A stretch of DNA of 6,434 bases from Agromyces sp. (lineage in GTDB: Bacteria; Actinomycetota; Actinomycetes; Actinomycetales; Microbacteriaceae). The first letter of the stretch is position 1. Every line of letters begins with the position of its first letter. Shown in pieces: positions 1 to 5,554 of this stretch. A program made the translations under genes and the position numbers. The stretch spans positions 1 to 6,434 of the forward strand of contig JAPSJU010000118.1 of NCBI GenBank assembly GCA_031178025.1, written 5' to 3'. The notes under the pieces were generated by a model that had not been told where the DNA came from, made no database searches, and worked only from the letters and a program-made list of their open reading frames with translations.

Positions 1-351
1 GAGGGCGAGGAGTACTTCCGGATCGTGGAACGCGAGATCGTGGCCGACGCACTGCGCGAGGAGGCGGTCATCGCACTCGGCGGTGGGGCAGTGCTGCATC
101 CCGACACCCGGGACGACCTCGCCTCGCTGCCCGTCGTCTGGCTCAGGGTCAGCGCCGAGGCGGTGGCGCCGCGGCTCGCCGGAAGCACCCGTCCGCTCCT
201 GGCGGCGAGCGGGATGGCTGCCTGGAGCGCGATCCAGGAGGCGCGCGCGCCCATCTACGAATCGGTCGCCGACTTCGACATCGACACCTCGCGCCGCTCG
301 GTCGCACGGATCGTCGACGACATCACCGGGCACTTCGGAGGATCACGATGA
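1..351 (+). CDS. aroK: Shikimate kinase, 3' part (5' end outside window)
   Basis: This is the C-terminal 116 residues of shikimate kinase, which phosphorylates shikimate with ATP to give shikimate 3-phosphate in the cytoplasm (fifth step of the shikimate pathway). The frame is open from base 1, so the P-loop half lies upstream; family members are about 165-180 residues. Visible family signatures, numbered from the first visible residue, are GEEYFR at 2-7 (the arginine that contacts shikimate), the shikimate-binding GGGAV at 27-31, VVWL at 45-48, the LID-type segment RL...TRPLL at 58-67, and the RAPIYE motif at 82-87 with the adenine-proximal arginine. No inactivating change is visible. The TGA at 349-351 overlaps the aroB ATG in an ATGA, so the two genes are almost certainly cotranscribed and translationally coupled. 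An internal ATG-type start near base 25 is not credible because conserved kinase sequence continues upstream of it. Confidence 0.95.
   Translation, partial: EGEEYFRIVEREIVADALREEAVIALGGGAVLHPDTRDDLASLPVVWLRVSAEAVAPRLAGSTRPLLAASGMAAWSAIQEARAPIYESVADFDIDTSRRSVARIVDDITGHFGGSR
337..341 (+). promoter_or_regulatory. Ribosome binding site of aroB
   Basis: GGAGG lies inside the 3' end of aroK, 6 nt before the aroB ATG at 348. Its strength and spacing fix the aroB start and fit coupled translation of the aroK-aroB pair. Confidence 0.8.
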
Positions 352-1433
352 CGCCAGGCGACGCACGCACGAGCATCCGGGTCGGCGGCGAGGACGGCTA
401 CGACGTCATCGTGGGGCGCGGCGTCCTCGCCGAACTCGGCGACGCCCTCGGCTCCGCTCCCCGCAAGGTGCTCGTCGTGCATCCGCCGACGCTCGGCGCC
501 CGCGCGGGCGCGCTGCGCGAGGCGTTGCAGGACCGGTACGAGGTGCTCCTCGCCGAGGTGCCCGACGCCGAGGCGGGCAAGCGCATCGAGGTCGCCGCGT
601 TCTGCTGGCAGATCCTCGGGCAGGCCGACTTCACCCGCAGCGACGCGGTCGTCGGCCTCGGCGGCGGTGCCATCACCGACCTCGCCGGATTCGTCGCCGG
701 AACCTGGCTCCGGGGCGTCCGGGTCGTGCAGGTGCCCACGACGGTGCTCGGCATGGTCGACGCGGCGGTCGGCGGCAAGACGGGGATCAACACCAACGAG
801 GGCAAGAACCTCGTCGGCGTCTTCCACGCGCCGGCGGCCGTGCTCTGCGACCTCGAGCTGCTCGACACGTTGCCCCGGAACGAGATCCTCGCGGGCTTCG
901 CCGAGGTCGTGAAGGCGGGATTCATCCGCTATCCCGAGATCCTCGACGTGATCGAAACGGACGTCGAACGGGCGACGGACCCGTCGACTCCCGAGTTCCG
1001 CCGGGTCGTCGAGCTCGCGATACGGATGAAGGCGGAGGTCGTGTCCGAGGACTTCACCGAGCAGGGGCTGCGGGAGATCCTCAACTACGGTCACACGCTC
1101 GGTCATGCCGTCGAGCACGCGGAGCGGTACCAGTGGCGGCACGGAGCTGCCGTCGCGGTCGGCATGGCGTTCGCGGCCGAGCTCGGCCGGCTGTCGGGGC
1201 GTCTGTCCGACGAGGTCGCCGACCGGCACAGGCGCGTGCTCGACCTGCTCGGGCTGCCCACGAGCTACCCGGCCGGCCGGTGGAACACCCTGCTCGCGAC
1301 CATGCAGCGCGACAAGAAGGCGCGCGCAGGCCAGCTCAGGTTCATCGTGCTCGACGACCTCGCGAAGCCGACGGTGATGCACGCGCCCGACCAGTCCCTG
1401 CTCTTCGCCGCCTTCCAGGAGATCGCGTCCTGA
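348..1433 (+). CDS. aroB: 3-dehydroquinate synthase
   Basis: This 361-residue cytoplasmic enzyme converts 3-deoxy-D-arabino-heptulosonate 7-phosphate to 3-dehydroquinate, using bound NAD+ and a divalent metal (step two of the shikimate pathway). Its length is normal for the family. Seen in the sequence: the NAD-binding stretch GLGGGAITD at residues 103-111, VPTTVLGMVDAAVGGKTGIN ending at 148, NLVGVFH at 154-160, AEVVK at 185-189, GHTLGH at 248-253, HGAAVAVGM at 265-273, and DKKARAGQLRF near the C-terminus. The expected metal ligands are E186, H249 and H265, and all are present. The ATG start is supported by GGAGG 6 nt upstream and the ATGA overlap with aroK. The gene ends at a TGA followed by a strong hairpin, so the aro transcript probably stops here instead of running into aroQ 2.4 kb away. 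A long antisense open frame covers most of the gene and is a composition artefact. Confidence 0.98.
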   Translation: MTPGDARTSIRVGGEDGYDVIVGRGVLAELGDALGSAPRKVLVVHPPTLGARAGALREALQDRYEVLLAEVPDAEAGKRIEVAAFCWQILGQADFTRSDAVVGLGGGAITDLAGFVAGTWLRGVRVVQVPTTVLGMVDAAVGGKTGINTNEGKNLVGVFHAPAAVLCDLELLDTLPRNEILAGFAEVVKAGFIRYPEILDVIETDVERATDPSTPEFRRVVELAIRMKAEVVSEDFTEQGLREILNYGHTLGHAVEHAERYQWRHGAAVAVGMAFAAELGRLSGRLSDEVADRHRRVLDLLGLPTSYPAGRWNTLLATMQRDKKARAGQLRFIVLDDLAKPTVMHAPDQSLLFAAFQEIAS

Positions 1434-1439
1434 ATTCGG

Positions 1440-1473
1440 CGGAGGGGCGGATGCCTCGGCATCCGCCCCTCCG
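1440..1473. terminator. Bidirectional hairpin terminator between aroB and the convergent secreted-enzyme gene
   Basis: GGAGGGGCGGATGCC (1441-1455) is perfectly complementary to 1458-1472, and one more C-G pair (1440/1473) closes the stem. About 15 pairs can form around a CTCG tetraloop. It starts 7 nt after the aroB stop and ends 17 nt before the stop of the - strand gene, so it can serve both transcripts. Neither strand has a U-tract, which is common for GC-rich actinobacterial hairpin terminators. The terminator role is inferred from symmetry and position. Confidence 0.8.
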
Positions 1474-1490
1474 GGATCGACGTCGGGCGC

Positions 1491-3746
1491 TCAGTCGAGT
1501 GCCGCGACGGCGACGTCCGGGTTGTCGCTGAAGAGCCCGTCGAGCCCGGCGTCGAGGAAGACGCGGATCTCGCCGGCCAGGTCGCCGATCCCGGCAGGGT
1601 CGCTGCTCGATCGGAACTCGGCGGGGAGGAACGCGTTCTCGCGTCGGAAGGTCCAGCCGTGCACGTCGAGCCCCGCGGCGTGCGCATCGGCGATGACGGG
1701 GCTCGGCGTCCCGAGGGTGCCGTCGGCGTTGCGCGGGATCGCGACGTTCTTCTCGATCCCGACGCCATCGGCGTACTCGGCGATCTCCGCGAGACCGGCG
1801 GGCGTCACGAGGTCGGCGTAGCTGCGCGGGTCGCCGGCGGCCGCGAGGTCGTAGGGCCGGCCGCTCGAGCTGATGAGCTGGGCGAGGGCGACCTCGGTCA
1901 GCCCGTCGAGCGCCTTCAGGTTCGCGACCTCGAAGCTCTGCACGATGACGGGGGCGTCCGCGCGGTCCAGGCCGTTCGCGGCGAGTTCGGCGACGAGCGG
2001 CTCCTCGAGCGACAGCCCGATCGCGTCGAAGTAGCTCGGATGCTTCGTCTCGGGGTAGACGCCGACCTGCTCGCCCTGGCAGCTCACGGAGTGGCGGGCG
2101 AGGTCGATGACCTCGTCGAGCGTCGGCACCTGGTAGAGGCCGTCGAACGCCGTGTTCTCCGGACGGATCTGGGGGAGGCGTTCGATCGCGCGCAGCGTCT
2201 TCAGCTCGGCGAGCGTGAAGTCCTCGGTGAACCAGCCGGTCACGGCGGCCCCGTCGATGGACTTCGTGGTCTTGCGCTGCGCGAACTCCGGGCGGGACGC
2301 GACATCCGTCGTCCCGCTGATCTCGTTCTCGTGCCGGGCGACGAGCACGCCGTCCTTCGTCGAGACGACATCGGGCTCGATGAAGTCGGCGCACTGGAGG
2401 ATCGCGGTCTCGTACGCCGCGAGCGTGTGCTCGGGGCGGTAGCCGCTCGCGCCGCGGTGGCTGACGACGGTGATGTCGGAGGAGGGCACCCGCTCCTTCT
2501 CGAGGTCGATGAGGTCGAACTCGGTGTCGTCGGGCGTTCCGGGGATGCGCGCGTCGTTGCCGGGATAGTTGTTGTCGTTGCCGATGAGGAGGCGACCGTC
2601 GCGGAGTCGCACGACGGTCTCGAACGACTGCACCGGGAGTGAGAACACCTCGCCGGTCCCGTAGCCGTCGCCCGAGCCGAGCAGGTCGGGGTTCGCGATG
2701 CGCAGGGCATCCAGGACGAGCCGCTTCGTCAGGTAGCCCTCGTCGTCGGTGCGGGACAGGTCGATCTCGTAGACGCGCTTGGTGACCGCCTGGTCGCCCT
2801 CGAAGTCGTCGCGCTCGACGAGGAGCAGCACGTCACTGCGCACGGTGAAGGCGTCCCCGACGACGTTGGCGTCCTGGTCGGTCTGGTAGCTCCAGGTGCG
2901 GCCGGTGTACGCACCGGCCCTGGTGTCGAACTCCAGCACCTCGCGACGGCGCAGCTCGGGATCGTCGACGTACGAGCCCTCGAGGATCGGGTAGAGGTAC
3001 CGGCCGCTCGTCGATGCGGCGAGCGCCTCGAAGCCGCGGCTCGCACGCACGCGCGGTGCCTCGCCGGCGCCGAGGTACGGGCTCTGCGGCGACTTCGCGT
3101 CGTCCGGCAACGGCACGGGCTTCTCCAGGAGCGTGCCGTCGGCGTCGAAGTGCAGGAGGAAGGGGCCGAACTCCTCGCCCACCCAGAAGGTGCCGTCCTT
3201 GGCCCGCACGATGGACTCGATGTCGAAGTCGGCGCCGGTCAGCAGGCGCTCCGGCGTCGACTCGTTCACGATGGGGAAGTCGAGCACGCGGTCGGCGTCG
3301 TTGTAGGAGATGAACCGCTCGACGACGATCTCGCCGGTGCCGCCGGCGGCGGTCTCCCAGTCGGGACGCACGAGGTAGTTGCGCAGCAGGAAGTCGGCCG
3401 AGTTCGCCTTGCTGCCGAAGCCGTTGTCGGGCTGGGCCCAGAAGGTGCCGTCGCCGTTGTCGAGCATCGCAGAGAAGCCCGGGATCACCTGGCCCGGGAA
3501 CGGGCCGGTGCGGCCGTTGCCCGGCGAGGCGAGCGAGCCGGATGCCGGACCGGCCTCCACGTGGTCGGCCGAGAGCGTCGCGCGGGCGACGAGCGTCGGT
3601 TCGACGGTCTTCACCGTCGGATTCCGGGGTGGTCCGTCGCCCGCCGCGAATGCGGCAGGCGACGGGACGAGGAGGACGGCGGCCGTTGCTGCTGCGGCGG
3701 AGACGGCGAGGATGCGCGTCTGCGCGTGTCTGATGCGAGGTCCCAT
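1491..3746 (-). CDS. Secreted two-domain protein: phytase-like esterase domain fused to glycerophosphodiester phosphodiesterase
   Basis: This 751-residue protein is predicted to be exported. Residues 1-11 carry R4, R6 and R11; 12-27 form a hydrophobic Ala/Val/Leu stretch; and AFA at 32-34 gives a signal peptidase I site before AGDG. There is no twin-arginine motif, lipobox, LPXTG or C-terminal membrane anchor, so release from the cell is likely. Residues about 75-400 resemble the 'esterase-like activity of phytase' family: DIESIV (175-180), FWVGEEFGPFLLHFDADG (187-204), RGFEALA (237-243) and GNDNNYPGND (389-398). Residues about 426-751 form a GlpQ-type GDPD domain: HRGASG (430-435), PEHT (438-441), E457 and D459 in FIEPDVVSTKDG, H472, E566 in YPETKHP, and HGWTF (696-700). 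H430/H472 (acid/base) and E457/D459/E566 (metal ligands) are present, so the GDPD half should be active on glycerophosphodiesters, releasing sn-glycerol 3-phosphate. Activity of the first domain is uncertain. An in-frame TGA four codons upstream (3756-3758) and no nearby alternative pin the ATG at 3744-3746; no good Shine-Dalgarno precedes it. Confidence 0.9.
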   Translation of the reverse strand: MGPRIRHAQTRILAVSAAAATAAVLLVPSPAAFAAGDGPPRNPTVKTVEPTLVARATLSADHVEAGPASGSLASPGNGRTGPFPGQVIPGFSAMLDNGDGTFWAQPDNGFGSKANSADFLLRNYLVRPDWETAAGGTGEIVVERFISYNDADRVLDFPIVNESTPERLLTGADFDIESIVRAKDGTFWVGEEFGPFLLHFDADGTLLEKPVPLPDDAKSPQSPYLGAGEAPRVRASRGFEALAASTSGRYLYPILEGSYVDDPELRRREVLEFDTRAGAYTGRTWSYQTDQDANVVGDAFTVRSDVLLLVERDDFEGDQAVTKRVYEIDLSRTDDEGYLTKRLVLDALRIANPDLLGSGDGYGTGEVFSLPVQSFETVVRLRDGRLLIGNDNNYPGNDARIPGTPDDTEFDLIDLEKERVPSSDITVVSHRGASGYRPEHTLAAYETAILQCADFIEPDVVSTKDGVLVARHENEISGTTDVASRPEFAQRKTTKSIDGAAVTGWFTEDFTLAELKTLRAIERLPQIRPENTAFDGLYQVPTLDEVIDLARHSVSCQGEQVGVYPETKHPSYFDAIGLSLEEPLVAELAANGLDRADAPVIVQSFEVANLKALDGLTEVALAQLISSSGRPYDLAAAGDPRSYADLVTPAGLAEIAEYADGVGIEKNVAIPRNADGTLGTPSPVIADAHAAGLDVHGWTFRRENAFLPAEFRSSSDPAGIGDLAGEIRVFLDAGLDGLFSDNPDVAVAALD

Positions 3747-3882
3747 GGTGGCGAATCAATCGCCTCGCGGAGACGCGGGCATGTCCGGCGGTGGACGCGG
3801 CGTCGTCGAACGGGTGAACGCGAGGTGCGGGGGAAGCCGATGCCCAGCGCGGTCGCGGCCGTCGCGTCGATAGGCTTGCCGG
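3747..3882. other. Divergent intergenic region
   Basis: These 136 nt lie between two divergently oriented starts and must hold the promoters for both the secreted enzyme (-) and aroQ (+). The aroQ -10 element is clear (3871-3876). For the - strand gene I see no convincing -10/-35 pair; one GTTCACCCGTT (- strand, 3809-3819) resembles a single PhoP direct-repeat unit but lacks a second good unit. No coding potential is apparent. Confidence 0.6.
3871..3876 (+). promoter_or_regulatory. -10 element of a leaderless aroQ promoter
   Basis: TAGGCT fits the actinobacterial -10 consensus TANNNT. It ends 6 nt before the GTG start of aroQ at 3883, so transcription would begin at or beside the start codon. 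The stretch before the GTG (TTGCCGG) contains no Shine-Dalgarno. That spacing with no SD is the usual signature of leaderless genes in actinobacteria. No -35 consensus is visible at the expected distance. Confidence 0.65.
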
Positions 3883-4326
3883 GTGACCACGACCATCCTC
3901 GTCCTCAACGGGCCGAACCTCGGCCGCCTCGGCACTCGCGAGCCCGAGGTCTACGGCAGCGAGACGCTGGCCGACGTCGGTGCCGGGCTCGTGGCATCCG
4001 TGCCCGCCGATGTGGAGATCGACTTCCGCCAGACCGACGACGAGGGCGAGCTCATCGGCTGGATCCACGAGGCCGTCGACCGGCTCATGCCCGTCGTGCT
4101 GAACCCGGCGGCGTTCACGCACTACAGCTATGCCCTGCGCGACGCCGCGGCGCAGCTGAAGCAGGCCGGCGTGCCGCTCGTCGAGGTGCATCTCTCGAAT
4201 CCGCACGCGCGTGAGACGTTCCGCCACACGAGCGTCATCTCCGGCGTCGCGACCGGGGTCATCGCCGGCTTCGGGGCGGATTCGTACCGGCTGGCGGTCG
4301 ACTGGGTTCTGCGCTCGCGCGGATGA
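3883..4326 (+). CDS. aroQ: Type II 3-dehydroquinate dehydratase
   Basis: This 147-residue cytoplasmic enzyme dehydrates 3-dehydroquinate, the AroB product, to 3-dehydroshikimate. It belongs to the small dodecameric type II family, whose usual length is about 145-150. Seen: LNGPNLGRLGTREPEVYG (8-25) with the lid arginine R19 and catalytic Y24; RQTDDEGELIGWIHEA (49-64); LNPAAFTHYSYALRDA (73-88) with N74 and H80; LVEVHLSNPHARETFR (99-114) with the catalytic base H103 and R114; then the GVATGVIAGFGADSY segment. All expected active-site residues are present. NPAAF replaces the more usual NPGAF, a mild change. The start is GTG at 3883, chosen because the conserved NGPN motif begins at residue 9 as in homologues and a -10 element sits just upstream. 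The gene is separated from aroB by an opposite-strand gene, so it must be transcribed independently. No terminator is seen between it and efp, so readthrough into efp is likely. Confidence 0.97.
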   Translation: MTTTILVLNGPNLGRLGTREPEVYGSETLADVGAGLVASVPADVEIDFRQTDDEGELIGWIHEAVDRLMPVVLNPAAFTHYSYALRDAAAQLKQAGVPLVEVHLSNPHARETFRHTSVISGVATGVIAGFGADSYRLAVDWVLRSRG

Positions 4327-4332
4327 GTCGAC

Positions 4333-4338
4333 TACACT
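4333..4338 (+). promoter_or_regulatory. Candidate -10 element for efp-nusB
   Basis: TACACT matches TANNNT and lies 6 nt after the aroQ stop, in a short AT-richer patch. Initiation about 7 nt downstream would give an efp leader of roughly 57 nt. There is no clear -35 hexamer, so this is a weaker call than the aroQ promoter; transcription from aroQ could also supply efp. Confidence 0.45.
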
Positions 4339-4401
4339 CGATCAGTCGCACGCGATCGACGCGTGCCCTCTGACTTCCCTCGATCGATCGGAATCCCCTC
4401 C

Positions 4402-4965
4402 ATGGCAAGCACCGCTGACATCAAGAACGGCGTCGTCCTGTCCATCGACGGCCAGCTCTGGAGCGTCATCGAGTTCCAGCACGTGAAGCCCGGAAAGGGC
4501 GGCGCGTTCGTCCGCACCAAGCTGAAGAACGTCGTCACCGGCAAGGTCGTCGATCGCACGTACAACGCCGGCGCGAAGATCGACATCGAGAACGTGGATC
4601 GTCGCGACTTCACGTACCTGTACAACGACGGCGAGGCGTTCGTGTTCATGGACACGTCCGACTACGACCAGCTCACCGTCCCCGCGACGGTCGTCGGCGA
4701 CGCCGCCAACTTCATGCTCGAGAACCAGCCGGTCACCATCGCGTTGAACAACGGCAACCCGCTCTACGTGGACCTGCCCGCCTCGGTCGTGCTCGAGATC
4801 ACCTACACCGAGCCCGGCCTGCAGGGCGACCGCTCGACCGGCGGCACCAAGCCCGCGACGGTCGAGACCGGCTATGAGATCCAGGTGCCCCTCTTCCTCG
4901 AGACCGGCACGAAGGTCAAGGTCGACACCCGGACGGGCGACTACCTCGGTCGCGTGAACGACTAG
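4402..4965 (+). CDS. efp: Translation elongation factor P
   Basis: EF-P binds between the ribosomal P and E sites and relieves stalling at consecutive prolines. The protein is 187 residues, normal for the family. Domain I (KOW-like) spans about 1-65 and carries the loop PGKGGAFVR at 30-38, whose tip K32 points to the peptidyl-transferase centre. Domain II spans about 66-128. Domain III spans about 129-187 and contains the EF-P signature KPATVETGYEIQVPLFLETG (from 150) and the DTRTGDYLGRV end. The frame is open upstream to a GTG at 4363, but ATG 4402 is chosen because it yields MASTADIKNGVVL, the standard N-terminus in related actinobacteria. The 13 extra residues (MPSDFPRSIGIPS) look like leader sequence. 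No strong Shine-Dalgarno precedes the ATG (AATCCCCTCC), which is odd for an abundant factor. Its TAG overlaps the nusB GTG by one base. No EF-P-modifying enzyme gene is visible nearby. Confidence 0.97.
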   Translation: MASTADIKNGVVLSIDGQLWSVIEFQHVKPGKGGAFVRTKLKNVVTGKVVDRTYNAGAKIDIENVDRRDFTYLYNDGEAFVFMDTSDYDQLTVPATVVGDAANFMLENQPVTIALNNGNPLYVDLPASVVLEITYTEPGLQGDRSTGGTKPATVETGYEIQVPLFLETGTKVKVDTRTGDYLGRVND

Positions 4966-5378
4966 TGAGCGCTCGCACGAAGGCGCGCAAGCGCGCCCTC
5001 GACATGCTGTACTCGGCCGACATGCGCGGCGTGCCGGTCGAGAAGGTCCTCGCGACCGAGGCGGAACGCGCGGTGTCCGAGCCCGAGCGGCAGGCGTCGT
5101 GGCTGTATGCACGCGAGATCGTCGACGGCATCGTCGATCACCGCGAGGAGATCGACGAGCTCATCACGACGCATTCACGCGGCTGGACGCTCGAGCGCAT
5201 GCCGGCCGTCGATCGCGCACTCCTGCGCATCGGCGTCTGGGAGATCCTCTACAACGACGAGGTTCCCGACCCCGTCGCGATCTCCGAGGCGGTCGAGGCG
5301 GCGACCGTGCTCTCGACCGATGACTCCGCGGGCTTCGTGAACGGCCTCCTCGCGGCGATCTCGCACGCGAAGGCGTAG
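4965..5378 (+). CDS. nusB: Transcription antitermination factor NusB
   Basis: NusB is a small all-helical RNA-binding protein. With ribosomal protein S10 (NusE) it recognises boxA RNA and supports antitermination on rRNA operons. The product is 137 residues, typical for the family. Seen: the N-terminal arginine/lysine-rich helix with KARKRALDMLYSADMRG (6-22), which contributes to boxA binding; LERMPAVDRALLRIGVWEIL (76-95); VPDPVAISEAVEAA (100-113); and the C-terminal STDDSAGFVNGLL (117-129). All are characteristic. The start is GTG at 4965 within TAGTG, sharing one base with the efp stop. With no separate Shine-Dalgarno visible, translation is probably coupled to efp. The following 176 nt contain no pyr or car gene, unlike the order I recall from related genomes, so this may be the end of the transcript, although no strong terminator hairpin follows directly. 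Confidence 0.96.
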   Translation: MSARTKARKRALDMLYSADMRGVPVEKVLATEAERAVSEPERQASWLYAREIVDGIVDHREEIDELITTHSRGWTLERMPAVDRALLRIGVWEILYNDEVPDPVAISEAVEAATVLSTDDSAGFVNGLLAAISHAKA

Positions 5379-5486
5379 CTCCGCGTCGCCGGCGTCCCAG
5401 TGCTGGCACGGGGCGGCGAGGGGTGGTATCCCTCGAAGGATTCCCGAGCGCGCCCGGATCCGCCGGATCAGCGGTCTCGATTCACT

Positions 5487-5523
5487 GGTTGTGGTGCTGC
5501 AGTGCAGTGCCCAGACCACAACC
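5487..5523 (+). promoter_or_regulatory. Inverted repeat in the leader of the DoxX-like gene (operator or RNA hairpin)
   Basis: GGTTGTGGT (5487-5495) and ACCACAACC (5515-5523) are perfectly complementary 9-nt arms. Inside them CTG (5497-5499) can pair with CAG (5512-5514) across a one-base bulge. The loop contains the tandem GCAGTGCAGTGC (5499-5510). The repeat ends 15 nt before the Shine-Dalgarno of the next gene. It could be a repressor operator or a hairpin in the 5' leader; the sequence alone does not decide. No -10/-35 pair could be placed confidently around it. Confidence 0.55.
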
Positions 5524-5538
5524 CCGAATCAGCTCTGG

Positions 5539-5544
5539 AAGGAG
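5539..5544 (+). promoter_or_regulatory. Ribosome binding site of the DoxX-like gene
   Basis: AAGGAG, a strong Shine-Dalgarno, stands 10 nt before the ATG at 5555. It decides the start: the frame is open further upstream to a GTG at 5423, but that start lacks such a site and would add unrelated, non-membrane sequence. Confidence 0.75.
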
Positions 5545-5554
5545 CATCCGCGTC

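Noticed and set aside
255..1382. 375-codon open frame antisense to aroB
   Set aside because: It mirrors the high-GC codon structure of aroB, its product is low-complexity Arg/Asp/Glu/His-rich with no family motif, and aroB is certain.
83..1531. 482-codon + strand open frame overlapping aroK and aroB
   Set aside because: Arg/Gly/Pro-rich out-of-frame translation of two well-supported genes; it also crosses the aroB terminator hairpin.
3150..4214. 354-codon + strand open frame antisense to the secreted enzyme and running into aroQ in another frame
   Set aside because: Composition-driven shadow with no recognisable motif; it conflicts with the signal peptide end of the - strand gene and with aroQ.
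2833..4227. 464-codon - strand open frame across the divergent region and aroQ
   Set aside because: It spans the start of the secreted enzyme, the intergenic region and antisense aroQ; its sequence is arginine-rich with no domain signature.
4363..4401. Upstream GTG start for EF-P, adding 13 residues
   Set aside because: The added residues do not resemble any EF-P N-terminus, while ATG 4402 gives the standard MASTADIKNG start.
5457..5469. Short palindrome GATCCG-C-CGGATC between nusB and the DoxX-like gene
   Set aside because: Six-base arms are expected by chance at this GC content and nothing else supports an operator or terminator.
5423..5554. Upstream GTG start for the DoxX-like protein, adding 44 residues
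   Set aside because: It would translate through the inverted repeat and the AAGGAG site, and the added residues have no membrane or family character.
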